From contig NZ_VSLD01000004.1 in NCBI RefSeq assembly GCF_008107445.1, forward strand, positions 62,001 through 126,000: a stretch of 64,000 nt of DNA. Direction: 5' to 3'. How positions within the stretch are numbered: the stretch's first letter is position 1; each line of letters starts with the position of its first letter. Positions 18,574 to 27,312 of this stretch are shown piece after piece. The notes below the pieces were generated by a model. The model made no database searches. It was not told where the DNA came from and saw nothing but the letters and a program-made list of their open reading frames with translations. A program made the position numbers and the translations under genes. Source of the DNA: Arthrobacter echini (GTDB lineage Bacteria > Actinomycetota > Actinomycetes > Actinomycetales > Micrococcaceae).

Positions 18574-18650
18574 ATGGACTGCACGACGCCGTACCCGGCA
18601 GACCGTCCGGACACCGCTGGTGGCGGCGTCGAACGAGGAGATGAGGGTGC

Positions 18651-19991
18651 ATGGATCGGCAGCAGGAGTTCGTACTGAGGACCATCGAGGAGCGTGACAT
18701 CCGCTTCGTCCGGCTGTGGTTCACCGACGTCGTCGGGTCGCTGAAGTCGGTGGCCCTCGCACCGGCGGAGGTCGAGGGCGCGTTCGAGGAAGGACTGGGG
18801 TTCGACGGGTCGTCCATCGAGGGTCTTGCCCGCGTCTACGAGGCCGACATGCTCGCCCAGCCCGATCCCTCCACCTTCCAGATCCTCCCGTGGCGCGGCG
18901 AGACGGAACAGACCTCGCGCATGTTCTGCGACATCCTCACCCCCGACGGCCAACCCTCCACCGCCGATCCCCGCGGGGTGCTCAAGAAGACCCTGGCCAA
19001 GGCCGCCGATATGGGCTTCACCTGCTACACGCATCCGGAGATCGAGTTCTACCTGTTGAAGTCGGCCGATCCCGGAGCCGACGGGCAACCCGTCCCGGTG
19101 GACGAGGCCGGCTATTTCGACCACGTTCCCGGCGGCGTGGCCCAGGACTTCCGGCGCCGGGCGGTGTCCATGCTGGAATCGGTGGGAATCTCGGTGGAGT
19201 TCAGCCACCACGAGGCCGGACCGGGCCAGAACGAGATCGACCTGCGGTATGCGGACGCCCTGCAGACGGCCGACAACATCATGACGTTCCGGACCATCAT
19301 CAAGGAGGTGGCACTGTCCTCGGGCAGCTACGCCACCTTCATGCCCAAGCCCTTCTCGCAGCATCCCGGATCGGGGATGCACACCCATTTCTCCCTCTTC
19401 GAGGGTGACACCAATGCGTTCTTCGAACCGGGTGCCGAGTTCCAGCTGTCGAGGACCGCCCGCCAGTTCATCGCCGGAATCCTCCGGCACGCTCCCGAGT
19501 TCACCGCGGTGACCAACCAGTTCGTCAATTCCTTCAAGCGTCTGTGGGGTGGAGGGGAGGCGCCCAGCCACCTCTCCTGGGGTCACAACAACAGATCGGC
19601 ACTCGTCCGAGTGCCGCTCTACAAGCCGAACAAGGACCAGTCGGCGCGGATCGAGTACCGCGGCATCGACTCGGCGAGCAACCCCTACCTCGCGTACTCG
19701 GTGCTGCTCGGTGCCGGGCTGAAGGGGATCGAGGAGGGGTACGAGCTGCCGCCTGCGGCCGAGGACGATGTCTGGAGCCTCACCCCGGCCGAGCGCCGCG
19801 CCATGGGACACGACCCACTGCCCTCGAGCCTGCACGACGCCATCGGAGTGATGGAGGAGTCCGAGCTGGTCGCGGACATCCTGGGGGAGCAGGTCTTCGA
19901 GAACTTCCTGCGCAACAAGCGCGCCGAGTGGTACGACTACCGCATCGAGGTGACCCCCTACGAGCTGCGTCGCAATCTGGGCATCCTGTAG
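18651..19991 (+). CDS. glnA2: Glutamine synthetase, GlnA2 type
   Basis: A type I glutamine synthetase of 446 residues, the same length as mycobacterial GlnA2. It makes glutamine from glutamate, ammonia and ATP, though GlnA2 paralogues can be minor or act on related substrates. Motifs: GFDGSSIEG (about 51-59), the PHPEIEFYLL-like region THPEIEFYLLK, ATFMPKPFSQHPGSGMHTH split here as ATFMPKPF and PGSGMHTH, NSFKRL and RIEYRGIDSASNPYLA. A Tyr (364) occurs in EEGYELPP at the place of the adenylylation loop, but the surrounding residues differ from GlnA1. ATG with GAGGAG upstream. glnE follows after 31 bases with its own -10. Confidence 0.94.
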   Translation: MDRQQEFVLRTIEERDIRFVRLWFTDVVGSLKSVALAPAEVEGAFEEGLGFDGSSIEGLARVYEADMLAQPDPSTFQILPWRGETEQTSRMFCDILTPDGQPSTADPRGVLKKTLAKAADMGFTCYTHPEIEFYLLKSADPGADGQPVPVDEAGYFDHVPGGVAQDFRRRAVSMLESVGISVEFSHHEAGPGQNEIDLRYADALQTADNIMTFRTIIKEVALSSGSYATFMPKPFSQHPGSGMHTHFSLFEGDTNAFFEPGAEFQLSRTARQFIAGILRHAPEFTAVTNQFVNSFKRLWGGGEAPSHLSWGHNNRSALVRVPLYKPNKDQSARIEYRGIDSASNPYLAYSVLLGAGLKGIEEGYELPPAAEDDVWSLTPAERRAMGHDPLPSSLHDAIGVMEESELVADILGEQVFENFLRNKRAEWYDYRIEVTPYELRRNLGIL

Positions 19992-20010
19992 GGACCGGCC
20001 AGCGCATGGC

Positions 20011-20016
20011 TAGGGT
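20011..20016 (+). promoter_or_regulatory. -10 hexamer of a probable leaderless glnE promoter
   Basis: TAGGGT ends six bases before the glnE ATG; no Shine-Dalgarno is present. Confidence 0.55.
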
Positions 20017-20022
20017 TGGCCC

Positions 20023-23000
20023 ATGAGCCTCAACCGCAAGCTGATCACGTACGGCTTCACGGATCTGGAGAAGAGTCGGCGTTTCCTCGAGGCTCCCGAG
20101 CTCGCGGGGATCGACGAGGACCAGCTCTTCGAGGGCCTTGCCGCCTCGGCGAACCCAGATATGGCGCTCCAGTCCCTCGTCCGGCTGCTGGCCGTCGACC
20201 GGGACGCCGTCATCGCGGCCATGGCCGACGTCGACCGTCGCCGGCCGCTGTTCGGCCTGCTGGGTGCCTCCGAGGCGCTCGGGGAGTTCCTCATGCGCCA
20301 TCCGGAGCATCTCGAGGTGGTCCGGGCCGCGGCCGTACCCCTGCCGGACGCCGATCCGGCAGAGCTCAGGGCCCAGCTGCTCCGCTCGGTCGGGGCCGAC
20401 CCGGCGGAGGAGAACCCGGTGGCGGGTGTGCTCGGTGTGGAGGCCCATCGCCGGCTCCGGGTGGTGTACCGGCGGCTGGTGACCGATCTTGCCGTCCGCG
20501 ACCTGGGCCACGGCGTCCCGGTGGACTACGTGGGCGTCGTCGCCCGTGAGCTCGCGGACCTGGCGGCCGCAGCCCTCGAGGCATCCCTCGCCGTCGCGCG
20601 GGCCGATCTTGCGGAGATCTACGGCGCCGACACCGTGGCGCGGGTGAAGCTCGCCGTGATCGCGATGGGCAAGTGTGGTGCACGGGAACTCAACTACATC
20701 TCCGACGTCGACGTGGTCTATGTCGTGGAGGGCGACGATCTCGAGGAGTCGACGCTGGCCCGCATCGGCACGGGACTGGCCTCGGGCATGGCTCGTGGTG
20801 TGTACTCGCCCGGACCGGAACCGGCCCTGTGGGAGGTCGATGCGAATCTGCGCCCCGAGGGCAGGGACGGCCAGCTCGTGCGCACCCTCGCCTCCCACGT
20901 GTCCTACTACGAGCGGTGGGCCAGGACCTGGGAATTCCAGGCCCTGCTCAAGGCCAGGGCCATGGCGGGGGATCCAGGACTCGGCCGGCGCTACGAGGAG
21001 GCGATCGCCCCGTTCGTCTGGGCGTCCTCCCAGCGGGAGGGCTTCGTGGAGGCCGTCCGTGCCATGCGCCGCCGCGTCACGGAGAACATCCCGCTCGACG
21101 AGCAGGCCCGGCAGCTCAAGCTCGGGCGCGGGGGCCTGCGCGACGTCGAGTTCACGGTGCAGCTGCTCCAGCTGGTGCACGGCAGGCTCGACGACTCCAT
21201 CCGTCACCGTGACACGCTCTCGGCGATCGCCGCTCTCAGCGCGGCCGGGTACGTGGGCCGGACGGACGCGCAGGAGCTCGATGACGCCTACCGGTATCTG
21301 CGGGTCCTCGAGCACCGCATCCAGCTCGTGCAGCTACGCAGGACCCACCTCATGCCCGAGGACGAGATGGCGCTGCGCGCGCTCGCCCGGTCGTCGGAGG
21401 GCAGCATGGTGATGGTCAGGCCCAGCGCGCAGCACCTCCAGGAGAAGTGGCAGCGCACCCGCAGGCTCGTCGGCCGACTCCACGAATCCATCTTCTACCG
21501 TCCACTGCTCAACAACGCCGCCACCCTGCGCCCGGAGGACGTCCAGCTCACCGACGAGGCTGCGCAGGCACGACTTGCCGCCCTCGGGTACCAGGATCCC
21601 CGCGGCGCGATGAACCACATCAGGGCACTCACCGGGGGACTGCGGCGTCGGGCCATGCTCCAGCGCCAGCTGCTGCCGATCCTGCTGGCGTGGTTCGCGG
21701 ACGGCGTCGATCCGGACGCCGGTCTCCTCGGCTTCCGTCGCCTCAGCGAATCGCTCGGCGAGAGCCACTGGTACCTGGGCATGCTCCGCGACTCGAATGC
21801 GGCGGCGGAGCGCCTCAGCGCCGTGCTCTCGAGCAGCCGGTTCATCACCGATCTGCTGGAGGTCTCGCCGGAGTCGACGCGCTGGCTCGGGTCCGATGCC
21901 GCCCTCGTCCCGGACTCCTTCGAGGCCCAGTGGCAGGAGATCCGCTCCATGATGTCGCGGCACCCCGAACCGGCCGAAGCCATCCGGCTCATCCGGCTCA
22001 TCCGCCGGCGCGAGCTGCTGCGCGTGGCCATCGCCGACAGTGCGAGTCTGCTGACCCAGGCGGAGGTGGGGCAGGCGCTCTCCGATGCCGACCGCGCGGC
22101 GATCCTCGGCGCGCTCCATGTGGCCGAGAAGCAGGTGTTCGACGACCAGGAGCAGCTGACCGACGTCCTCGTCGTCGCCATGGGCCGGCAGGGCGGCCGG
22201 GAGATCACCTACGGCTCGGACGCCGACGTCATCTACGTGCACCGGCCCCATCCCGGCGTCGATGCCGAGGCGGCACAGAAGCAGGCCGAGCGGGTCGTCA
22301 ATCGCCTCGGAGCACTCCTCACGCAGCCCTGCGGGTCTCCCGTCCTGGCAGAGCGTCCGCTGGAGATCGACACGGCTCTCCGCCCGGAGGGGAAGCAGGG
22401 CGCCATCGTGCGGACCCTGGAGTCCTATCGCGAGTACTACCGCCGCTGGTCGGCCATCTGGGAGGCACAGGCACTACTGCGCGCCCGCCCGATCGCGGGG
22501 GACGACGCCCTGGCCGCGGACTTCGTCGCCGTGATCGACGACGTGCGCTACCCGAGGGAGCTGGATCAGCCCGAGCTGCGCGAGATCCGCCGGATCAAGG
22601 CCCGCGTCGAGGCGGAGCGACTGCCCCGGGGCGCCGACCCGTCGCGGCATCTGAAGCTGGGGAGGGGAGCGCTCAGCGATGTCGAGTGGCTCATGCAGCT
22701 CCTGCAGCTGCAGCACGCCCACGACGACGCCTCACTGCGGGTGCAGTCGACACTCGCCGCGCTCGACGCCGTCGCCGCGGCAGGCCTCCTGCCCGAGGAG
22801 GAGGTGGAGATGCTGCGGGCGAGCTGGAACCTGGCCACGCGCATCCGTGCGGCCATCGTCATCTGGACCGGGCGCTCCTCCGACCAGCTGCCGTCCTCGC
22901 GGCGGGACCTCGAGGCCGTGGCCCGCTGGTGTGGGTACGGTCCGGGCAGGGGAGCGGATCTGGAGGAGGACTACCTGAGGATGACGCGGCGGAGCCGGAC

Positions 23001-23031
23001 GATCTTCGAGCGGCACTTCTACGGGTCCTAG
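20023..23031 (+). CDS. glnE: Bifunctional glutamine synthetase adenylyltransferase/deadenylase
   Basis: GlnE attaches AMP to, or removes it from, a tyrosine of glutamine synthetase, switching activity with nitrogen status. The 1002 residues contain two nucleotidyltransferase halves. The N-terminal one carries NYISDVDVVYVVEGDD (about 224-239) and the C-terminal one ITYGSDADVIYVHRP (about 728-742), each followed by a helical regulatory segment (LKLGRGGLRDVEFTVQLLQ and LKLGRGALSDVEWLMQLLQ). It sits between its two potential targets, glnA2 (same strand) and glnA1 (convergent). Confidence 0.97.
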   Translation: MSLNRKLITYGFTDLEKSRRFLEAPELAGIDEDQLFEGLAASANPDMALQSLVRLLAVDRDAVIAAMADVDRRRPLFGLLGASEALGEFLMRHPEHLEVVRAAAVPLPDADPAELRAQLLRSVGADPAEENPVAGVLGVEAHRRLRVVYRRLVTDLAVRDLGHGVPVDYVGVVARELADLAAAALEASLAVARADLAEIYGADTVARVKLAVIAMGKCGARELNYISDVDVVYVVEGDDLEESTLARIGTGLASGMARGVYSPGPEPALWEVDANLRPEGRDGQLVRTLASHVSYYERWARTWEFQALLKARAMAGDPGLGRRYEEAIAPFVWASSQREGFVEAVRAMRRRVTENIPLDEQARQLKLGRGGLRDVEFTVQLLQLVHGRLDDSIRHRDTLSAIAALSAAGYVGRTDAQELDDAYRYLRVLEHRIQLVQLRRTHLMPEDEMALRALARSSEGSMVMVRPSAQHLQEKWQRTRRLVGRLHESIFYRPLLNNAATLRPEDVQLTDEAAQARLAALGYQDPRGAMNHIRALTGGLRRRAMLQRQLLPILLAWFADGVDPDAGLLGFRRLSESLGESHWYLGMLRDSNAAAERLSAVLSSSRFITDLLEVSPESTRWLGSDAALVPDSFEAQWQEIRSMMSRHPEPAEAIRLIRLIRRRELLRVAIADSASLLTQAEVGQALSDADRAAILGALHVAEKQVFDDQEQLTDVLVVAMGRQGGREITYGSDADVIYVHRPHPGVDAEAAQKQAERVVNRLGALLTQPCGSPVLAERPLEIDTALRPEGKQGAIVRTLESYREYYRRWSAIWEAQALLRARPIAGDDALAADFVAVIDDVRYPRELDQPELREIRRIKARVEAERLPRGADPSRHLKLGRGALSDVEWLMQLLQLQHAHDDASLRVQSTLAALDAVAAAGLLPEEEVEMLRASWNLATRIRAAIVIWTGRSSDQLPSSRRDLEAVARWCGYGPGRGADLEEDYLRMTRRSRTIFERHFYGS

Positions 23032-23050
23032 CCGGTCCGATCGCGCCGTC

Positions 23051-23140
23051 GCGCCGGTCGCTCCCACCATTCGGTGCCGGGCGGTGGGGGTGGACGCTCC
23101 TACCCACTGCTTCTCCCCGATCGGTGGGAGCGACCGGCGC
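23051..23140. repeat. Long inverted repeat between convergent glnE and glnA1
   Basis: The left arm 23051-23068 is perfectly complementary to the right arm 23123-23140 (18 bases). With two mismatches the arms extend to 24 bases (23051-23074 and 23117-23140). The 42-base inner part contains a second weaker stem. No T-run follows on either strand. It may act as a bidirectional terminator or be the remains of a small palindromic element. The remaining gap (to 23241) shows nothing else. Confidence 0.8.
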
Positions 23141-23241
23141 CGAACAGCGATCCAGCGGGGGCAGCACAACGGCGGCCCCCACGAGGGAGACCGCCGTCGA
23201 CCGATCGACCGGCACGGCAACCGCCGCGCCGGATGATCCAG

Positions 23242-24666
23242 CTACACGCCGTAGTAGAGCTCGAACTCGTACGGGTTGGGACGCAGGGAGAGGGGGAGGA
23301 TCTCCATCTCGCGCTTGTACTCGATCCAGGTGTCGATCAGGTCCTGCGTGAAGACGTCTCCGGCCTGCAGGAACTCGTTGTCCGCCTCGAGAGCCAGCAG
23401 CGCCTCCTCGAGGGACGCCGGAGCCTTCTGGATGTCCTTGGCCTCCTCGGGGGGCAGCTCGTAGAGATCCTTGTCGATCGGGTCCGCGGGCTCGATGCGG
23501 TTCTTGATCCCGTCGAGGCCCGCCATGAGCTGTGCCGCGAAGGCGAGGTAGGGGTTCGACGCCGCATCGGGCGCCCGGAACTCGAGGCGCTTGGCCTTCG
23601 GGTTGGACCCCGTGATGGGGATCCGGATGCCGGCGGAGCGGTTGCCCTGCGAGTACACCATGTTGATCGGCGCCTCGAAGCCCTTCACCAGGCGGCGGTA
23701 GGAGTTCACCGTAGGGTTCGTGAAGGCGAGGACGGCCGAGGCGTGCTTGAGCAGGCCGCCGATGTACCACCGGGCGGTGTCGGACAGGCCGGCGTAGCCG
23801 CGCTCGTCGTAGAAGAGCGGCTGGCCCCCGGTCCAGAGCGACTGGTGGCAGTGCATGCCCGAGCCGTTGTCGTTGAAGACCGGCTTCGGCATGAAGGTGG
23901 CGGACTTCCCCCATGCCTGCGAGACGTTCTTCACGATGTACTTGAACTTCTGCAGGTCGTCCGCGGCGTGGGTCATGGTGGTGAACTTGTAGTTGATCTC
24001 GGCCTGGCCGGCTCCACCGACCTCATGGTGGGAACGCTCCACCTCGAGACCCACGCGGTCCAGCTCCACGCAGATGGCGTCGCGGAGATCAGCCTGCTTG
24101 TCCACGGGAGCCACCGGGAAGTACCCGCCCTTGAACGGGGTCTTGTTGCCGAGGTTGCCTCCGACCTCCTCGCGGCCGCTGTTCCAGGGTGCCTCGATGG
24201 AGTCGACCTTGTAGAAACTGCCCTGCGGGGCCGATTCGTACTGGACGTTGTCGAAGATGAAGAACTCCGCCTCCGAGGCGAAGAACGCGGTGTCCGCGAT
24301 GCCGGTCGAGGACAGATAGGCCTCGGCGCGCTCGGCGACGCTGCGGGGGTCGCGGTGGTACGGATCGCCTGTGCGCGGGTTCACGATGGAGAAGTTCAGC
24401 GCGAGCGTCTTCTCGATGCGGAACGGGTCGACGTACGCCGTGGTCACATCGGGGATGAGCTGCATGTCCGACTCGGCGATGCCCTGGAAGCCGCGAATGG
24501 AGGATGCGTCGAAGAGCTGGCCGTTGATGAAGAAGTCTGCATCCACCGTCTTCGCGGGAACGTTGAAGTGCTGCTGCACCCCGGGGAGATCGGTGAAGCG
24601 GACATCGACGAATCGGATGTCCTCGTCGGCGATGAACTTGAGGACCTCGTCCGCATTTTTGAACAT
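23242..24666 (-). CDS. glnA1: Glutamine synthetase, principal (GlnA1)
   Basis: The main type I glutamine synthetase, 474 residues. Motifs: [12 protein letters not shown] (about 50-61), [52 protein letters not shown] and [19 protein letters not shown]. The adenylylation loop reads [11 protein letters not shown] with Tyr402, close to the position of the modified Tyr in M. tuberculosis GlnA1. The ATG at 24666 has AAGGAG nine bases upstream; an upstream in-frame extension is not conserved. A GlnR-like operator and a -10 lie 130-190 bases upstream. Confidence 0.97.
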   Translation of the reverse strand: MFKNADEVLKFIADEDIRFVDVRFTDLPGVQQHFNVPAKTVDADFFINGQLFDASSIRGFQGIAESDMQLIPDVTTAYVDPFRIEKTLALNFSIVNPRTGDPYHRDPRSVAERAEAYLSSTGIADTAFFASEAEFFIFDNVQYESAPQGSFYKVDSIEAPWNSGREEVGGNLGNKTPFKGGYFPVAPVDKQADLRDAICVELDRVGLEVERSHHEVGGAGQAEINYKFTTMTHAADDLQKFKYIVKNVSQAWGKSATFMPKPVFNDNGSGMHCHQSLWTGGQPLFYDERGYAGLSDTARWYIGGLLKHASAVLAFTNPTVNSYRRLVKGFEAPINMVYSQGNRSAGIRIPITGSNPKAKRLEFRAPDAASNPYLAFAAQLMAGLDGIKNRIEPADPIDKDLYELPPEEAKDIQKAPASLEEALLALEADNEFLQAGDVFTQDLIDTWIEYKREMEILPLSLRPNPYEFELYYGV

Positions 24667-24793
24667 CTGTGCGTGCTCCTTGAACCATGGATGGGGAATG
24701 ACCCGGCGCCGGCAGGTGGGACTGCACCGCTCCCGGGTAGGGCGGACCACGACACATCCGCGCGGTGTTGCACGGTGCCGAGGACTCGATCCC

Positions 24794-24799
24794 ACTGTA
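24794..24799 (-). promoter_or_regulatory. -10 hexamer of putative glnA1 promoter
   Basis: On the minus strand TACAGT predicts a start near 24787 and an mRNA leader of about 120 bases. The GlnR-like box array ends 11 bases upstream of this hexamer, the position expected for an activator-controlled promoter. Confidence 0.45.
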
Positions 24800-24809
24800 G
24801 GAGCAGGCG

Positions 24810-24858
24810 GTGTCCCGCTGGTGTCGCCTTTGTTTCCGAGACGTGAATTGAGGGCAAC
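24810..24858 (-). promoter_or_regulatory. GlnR-like operator: five 5-base boxes phased every 11 bases
   Basis: Reading the minus strand towards glnA1: GTTGC (24858-24854), TTCAC (24847-24843), GAAAC (24836-24832), GACAC (24825-24821) and GACAC (24814-24810), each separated by exactly six bases. The actinobacterial GlnR site is known as alternating gTnAc and GaAAc boxes separated by six bases. TTCAC-n6-GAAAC fits eight of nine defined positions. No glnR gene is in the window; its existence in this genome is inferred. Confidence 0.55.
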
Positions 24859-24920
24859 TGCGGGTCCAAGCCTAGCGCGTCCGCTCCCGTGCCCACCCCA
24901 TCAGCCCGGTACACGGCGGG

Positions 24921-24926
24921 TAGGCT
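24921..24926 (+). promoter_or_regulatory. -10 hexamer, probable leaderless promoter of the RDD gene
   Basis: TAGGCT ends six bases before the GTG at 24933. Confidence 0.55.
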
Positions 24927-24932
24927 GGATCC

Positions 24933-25370
24933 GTGGTGAACAGGAGCGACATCGGATCGTGGCTGGACGGGCCCCCGCCGTCGGGCCAGCAGGAATGGCC
25001 GGGCCAGCGTCTCGGCCGCCCGGAATCGGGTCCCGGGTCCATAGCGCGCTTCGGTCCGAGGGCAGGAGCGCTCCTGATCGACTGGGCACTGTGCTCGGTG
25101 ATCTCGGCTGCCTTCTTCGACTACGACGCCGTCGCCACCCTCGCCGTCTTCCTCGCGGAGCAGATCCTGCTGGTGGGGTTCTTCGGCTACAGCATCGGTC
25201 ACCGCGCCCTGCGGATGCAGGTCCAGACACTCGACGGGAAACCGGCGGGGTACCTGACCGCCCTGATCCGCGGTGTGCTCCTGTGCCTGGTGATCCCGGC
25301 GGTCATCATCGATGTCGACCAGCGTGGTCTCCACGATCGTGTCCGTAGGACGGGACTGTTCCGCATCTGA
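24933..25370 (+). CDS. RDD family membrane protein
   Basis: A 145-residue membrane protein. A hydrophilic, Pro/Gly-rich N-terminal tail (about 1-40) leads into the RDD core: RFGPRAGALLIDWALCSVIS (the Arg and Asp of the family name), then hydrophobic segments at about 46-85 and 105-125, and the closing DVDQRGLHDRVRRTGLF typical of the family. Function is unknown. It is divergent from glnA1 and convergent with DUF4191; the same neighbours occur in M. tuberculosis. Confidence 0.9.
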   Translation: MVNRSDIGSWLDGPPPSGQQEWPGQRLGRPESGPGSIARFGPRAGALLIDWALCSVISAAFFDYDAVATLAVFLAEQILLVGFFGYSIGHRALRMQVQTLDGKPAGYLTALIRGVLLCLVIPAVIIDVDQRGLHDRVRRTGLFRI

Positions 25371-25406
25371 GCCGGTATGCGCTCGAGGGATACCGCTCCC
25401 GGACAT

Positions 25407-25440
25407 GATGAGGGCCCCTCCGTTCGGAGGGGCCCTCATC
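25407..25440. terminator. Bidirectional terminator hairpin
   Basis: Perfect 16-base stem (25407-25422 with 25425-25440) and a tiny loop, between the convergent RDD gene and DUF4191 gene. No strong T-run, but the stem is long and GC rich. Confidence 0.85.
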
Positions 25441-25482
25441 AGGTGGGGCGGCGGGACGCCCCGAGCTCTCGGCGATCGTGGC

Positions 25483-26235
25483 TCAGCGTCCGCGCATGGC
25501 CTTCCGGTCGGGACGCGCCTTGAACGGATCCACGCCCTTGGGGATGGGCAACTTGGTTCCCAGGGCCGTGAGGCGCTTGTCCACGGCGTGGACCTCCTGC
25601 TTCGTCAGGGTCTTCTTCAGCTTCTGGACGGCCTTCGGCACTTTCGCGAGGGAGACCTGGCGGTCACTGCGGCCGGACTCGATGACATGCACCGGAACGT
25701 TGGGGATGATTCGCGCCATCTTCCGTTTCTCGCCGTCCACGAGTTGCTTGACGCGTGTGGACGGGCCCTCGGAGACGAGGATCACGCCCGGGCGCCCGAT
25801 GACGCGGAACACGGCGTCCTGCGTCCGGGGATTCACGGCGACGGGCTGCTCCTGCAGGATCCAGCCACGGCGGAGGACGCTCAGCGCAGCGCCGGCTGCC
25901 CCCGGTTTGCCCTCGATCTGCGAGAAGGCGGCCCGTTCGGCCCGCCGGGACAGGATGAAGATCGCAGCGAGTAAGGCCAGCGGGATCGCGATGATCAACA
26001 GCGTGATGACATTGTCGATCAGCAGACCGATGAGCAGGCCCACCGCGATGATCCCCACGAAGGCCAGCAGCATGAACCAGACCACCCCCGGATCGCTGCG
26101 GCGGGTCATCTTGAAGACCTCGATGATCTGCTTCGTCCGCCCGGTCTTCTTCGGCCCCTTCCCGGGTTTCGGCTTGCGGGAGAAGAGACGGCGTTTGGGC
26201 GCAGGTGTTCCTGCCGGATCGATCGCGTGTGACAT
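25483..26235 (-). CDS. DUF4191 family membrane protein
   Basis: A 250-residue actinobacterial protein of unknown function. A basic N-terminus (KRRLFSRKPKPGKGPKKTGR region) is followed by two adjacent transmembrane helices at about 50-72 (VVWFMLLAFVGIIAVGLLIG) and 74-95 (NVITLLIIAIPLALLAAIFIL split over the same span), then a cytoplasmic domain with GWILQEQPVAVNPRTQDAVF and VILVSEGP. It is the last gene of lipB-lipA-DUF4191; a conserved neighbour of lipA in actinobacteria, so a link to lipoylation or membrane lipids is possible but unproven. ATG; TAGAAT lies nine bases upstream. Confidence 0.9.
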   Translation of the reverse strand: MSHAIDPAGTPAPKRRLFSRKPKPGKGPKKTGRTKQIIEVFKMTRRSDPGVVWFMLLAFVGIIAVGLLIGLLIDNVITLLIIAIPLALLAAIFILSRRAERAAFSQIEGKPGAAGAALSVLRRGWILQEQPVAVNPRTQDAVFRVIGRPGVILVSEGPSTRVKQLVDGEKRKMARIIPNVPVHVIESGRSDRQVSLAKVPKAVQKLKKTLTKQEVHAVDKRLTALGTKLPIPKGVDPFKARPDRKAMRGR

Positions 26236-26244
26236 AGTTCTTCG

Positions 26245-26250
26245 ATTCTA
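26245..26250 (-). promoter_or_regulatory. Putative -10 hexamer before the DUF4191 gene
   Basis: On the minus strand TAGAAT ends nine bases before the ATG at 26235, predicting a leader of only two to three bases. DUF4191 may therefore have its own promoter inside the lipB-lipA unit. Confidence 0.4.
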
Positions 26251-26310
26251 CGACATGACCGGACAAGGGCTCGGTGCAGCGCGGACCACCGGTGCTCCGC
26301 GTGGGCGAGG

Positions 26311-27312
26311 TCAGCCGGCGAGCAGGGAGGAGGCCTCCTGGGCAGCCGACCCGGAATCATCGAGGTGCGCGAGCTCTGGGGGAAGCTCCAGGCCCTTCCT
26401 GCGCATCGCCCGGGCCCACAGCCGTCCCGCCCGGTAGGACGAGCGGACCAGCGGCCCGCTCATGACACCCAGGAATCCGATCTCCTCGGCTTCCTCGCTG
26501 AGTTCCACGAACTCGCCCGGCTTCACCCAGCGGTCCACCGGGAGATGACGCTCGCTCGGCCGGAGGTACTGAGTGATGGTGATGAGATCGCAGCCGGCCC
26601 CGTGGAGGTCGCGCAGGGCCTCGGAGATCTCCTCGCGGGTCTCTCCCATGCCGAGGATGAGATTCGACTTGGTGACCATGCCCAGATCCCGGCCCTGCGT
26701 GATCACGTCGAGCGAGCGCTCGTACCGGAACGCCGGACGGATGCGCTTGAAGATCCGTGGCACGGTCTCGACATTGTGCGCGAAGACCTCGGGTGAAGTG
26801 TCGCAGATCGCCTGGATGTGCTCTGGTCGGCCGGAGAAGTCGGGGATCAGGATCTCGACGCCGGTGCCGGGGTTCATGCTGTGGATCTGGCGGATGGTCT
26901 CGGCGTAGAGCCAGACGCCCTCGTCCGCGAGGTCGTCCCGGGCGACGCCGGTGACGGTGGCGTACCGCAGATTCATGGATCGGACGGACTGCGCCACCTT
27001 GAAGGGTTCACTACGATCCTCCGCCTGTGGCTTGCCGGTGTCGATCTGGCAGAAGTCGCATCGCCTGGTGCACTCGGAGCCTCCGATGAGGAAGGTGGCT
27101 TCCCGGTCCTCCCAGCACTCGAAGATGTTGGGGCAGCCTGCTTCCTCGCAGACCGTGTGGAGTCCTTCCTGCTTCACCAGGTTCTTCATCGCGACGAACT
27201 CGGGGCCGATGTTGACCTTGGCCTTCATCCAGTCCGGTTTGCGTTCGACAGGCGTCTGGGCATTGCGTGCTTCGACGCGCAGCAGGCGGCGACCCTCGGG
27301 TGCAAGGCTCAC
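26311..27312 (-). CDS. lipA: Lipoyl synthase
   Basis: LipA is a radical SAM enzyme that inserts two sulfurs into octanoyl groups bound to lipoyl domains. Both iron-sulfur cluster motifs are present in 333 residues: [12 protein letters not shown] (auxiliary cluster, about 55-66) and CTRRCDFC (radical SAM cluster, about 81-88). Other family features are GVARDDL, the conserved SNLILGMGE, and a C-terminal Arg-Ser-Ser-Tyr (VRSSYRAG). The GTG start overlaps the lipB stop by four bases (GTGA) and has AAGGAGC six bases upstream. Its likely protein substrate, the E2 encoded at 30954-32816, lies close by. Confidence 0.98.
   Translation of the reverse strand: MSLAPEGRRLLRVEARNAQTPVERKPDWMKAKVNIGPEFVAMKNLVKQEGLHTVCEEAGCPNIFECWEDREATFLIGGSECTRRCDFCQIDTGKPQAEDRSEPFKVAQSVRSMNLRYATVTGVARDDLADEGVWLYAETIRQIHSMNPGTGVEILIPDFSGRPEHIQAICDTSPEVFAHNVETVPRIFKRIRPAFRYERSLDVITQGRDLGMVTKSNLILGMGETREEISEALRDLHGAGCDLITITQYLRPSERHLPVDRWVKPGEFVELSEEAEEIGFLGVMSGPLVRSSYRAGRLWARAMRRKGLELPPELAHLDDSGSAAQEASSLLAG

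Noticed and set aside
18496-18650. GlnR boxes upstream of glnA2
   Set aside because: I looked for GaAAc or gTnAc boxes with six-base spacing and found none.
18641-18660. Out-of-frame ATG in the glnA2 leader as an upstream open frame
   Set aside because: It touches the Shine-Dalgarno with zero spacing, so initiation there is unlikely.
23074-24846. Open frame antisense to glnA1
   Set aside because: Overlaps the GlnA1 coding region, promoter and palindrome; no motif and no start signal.
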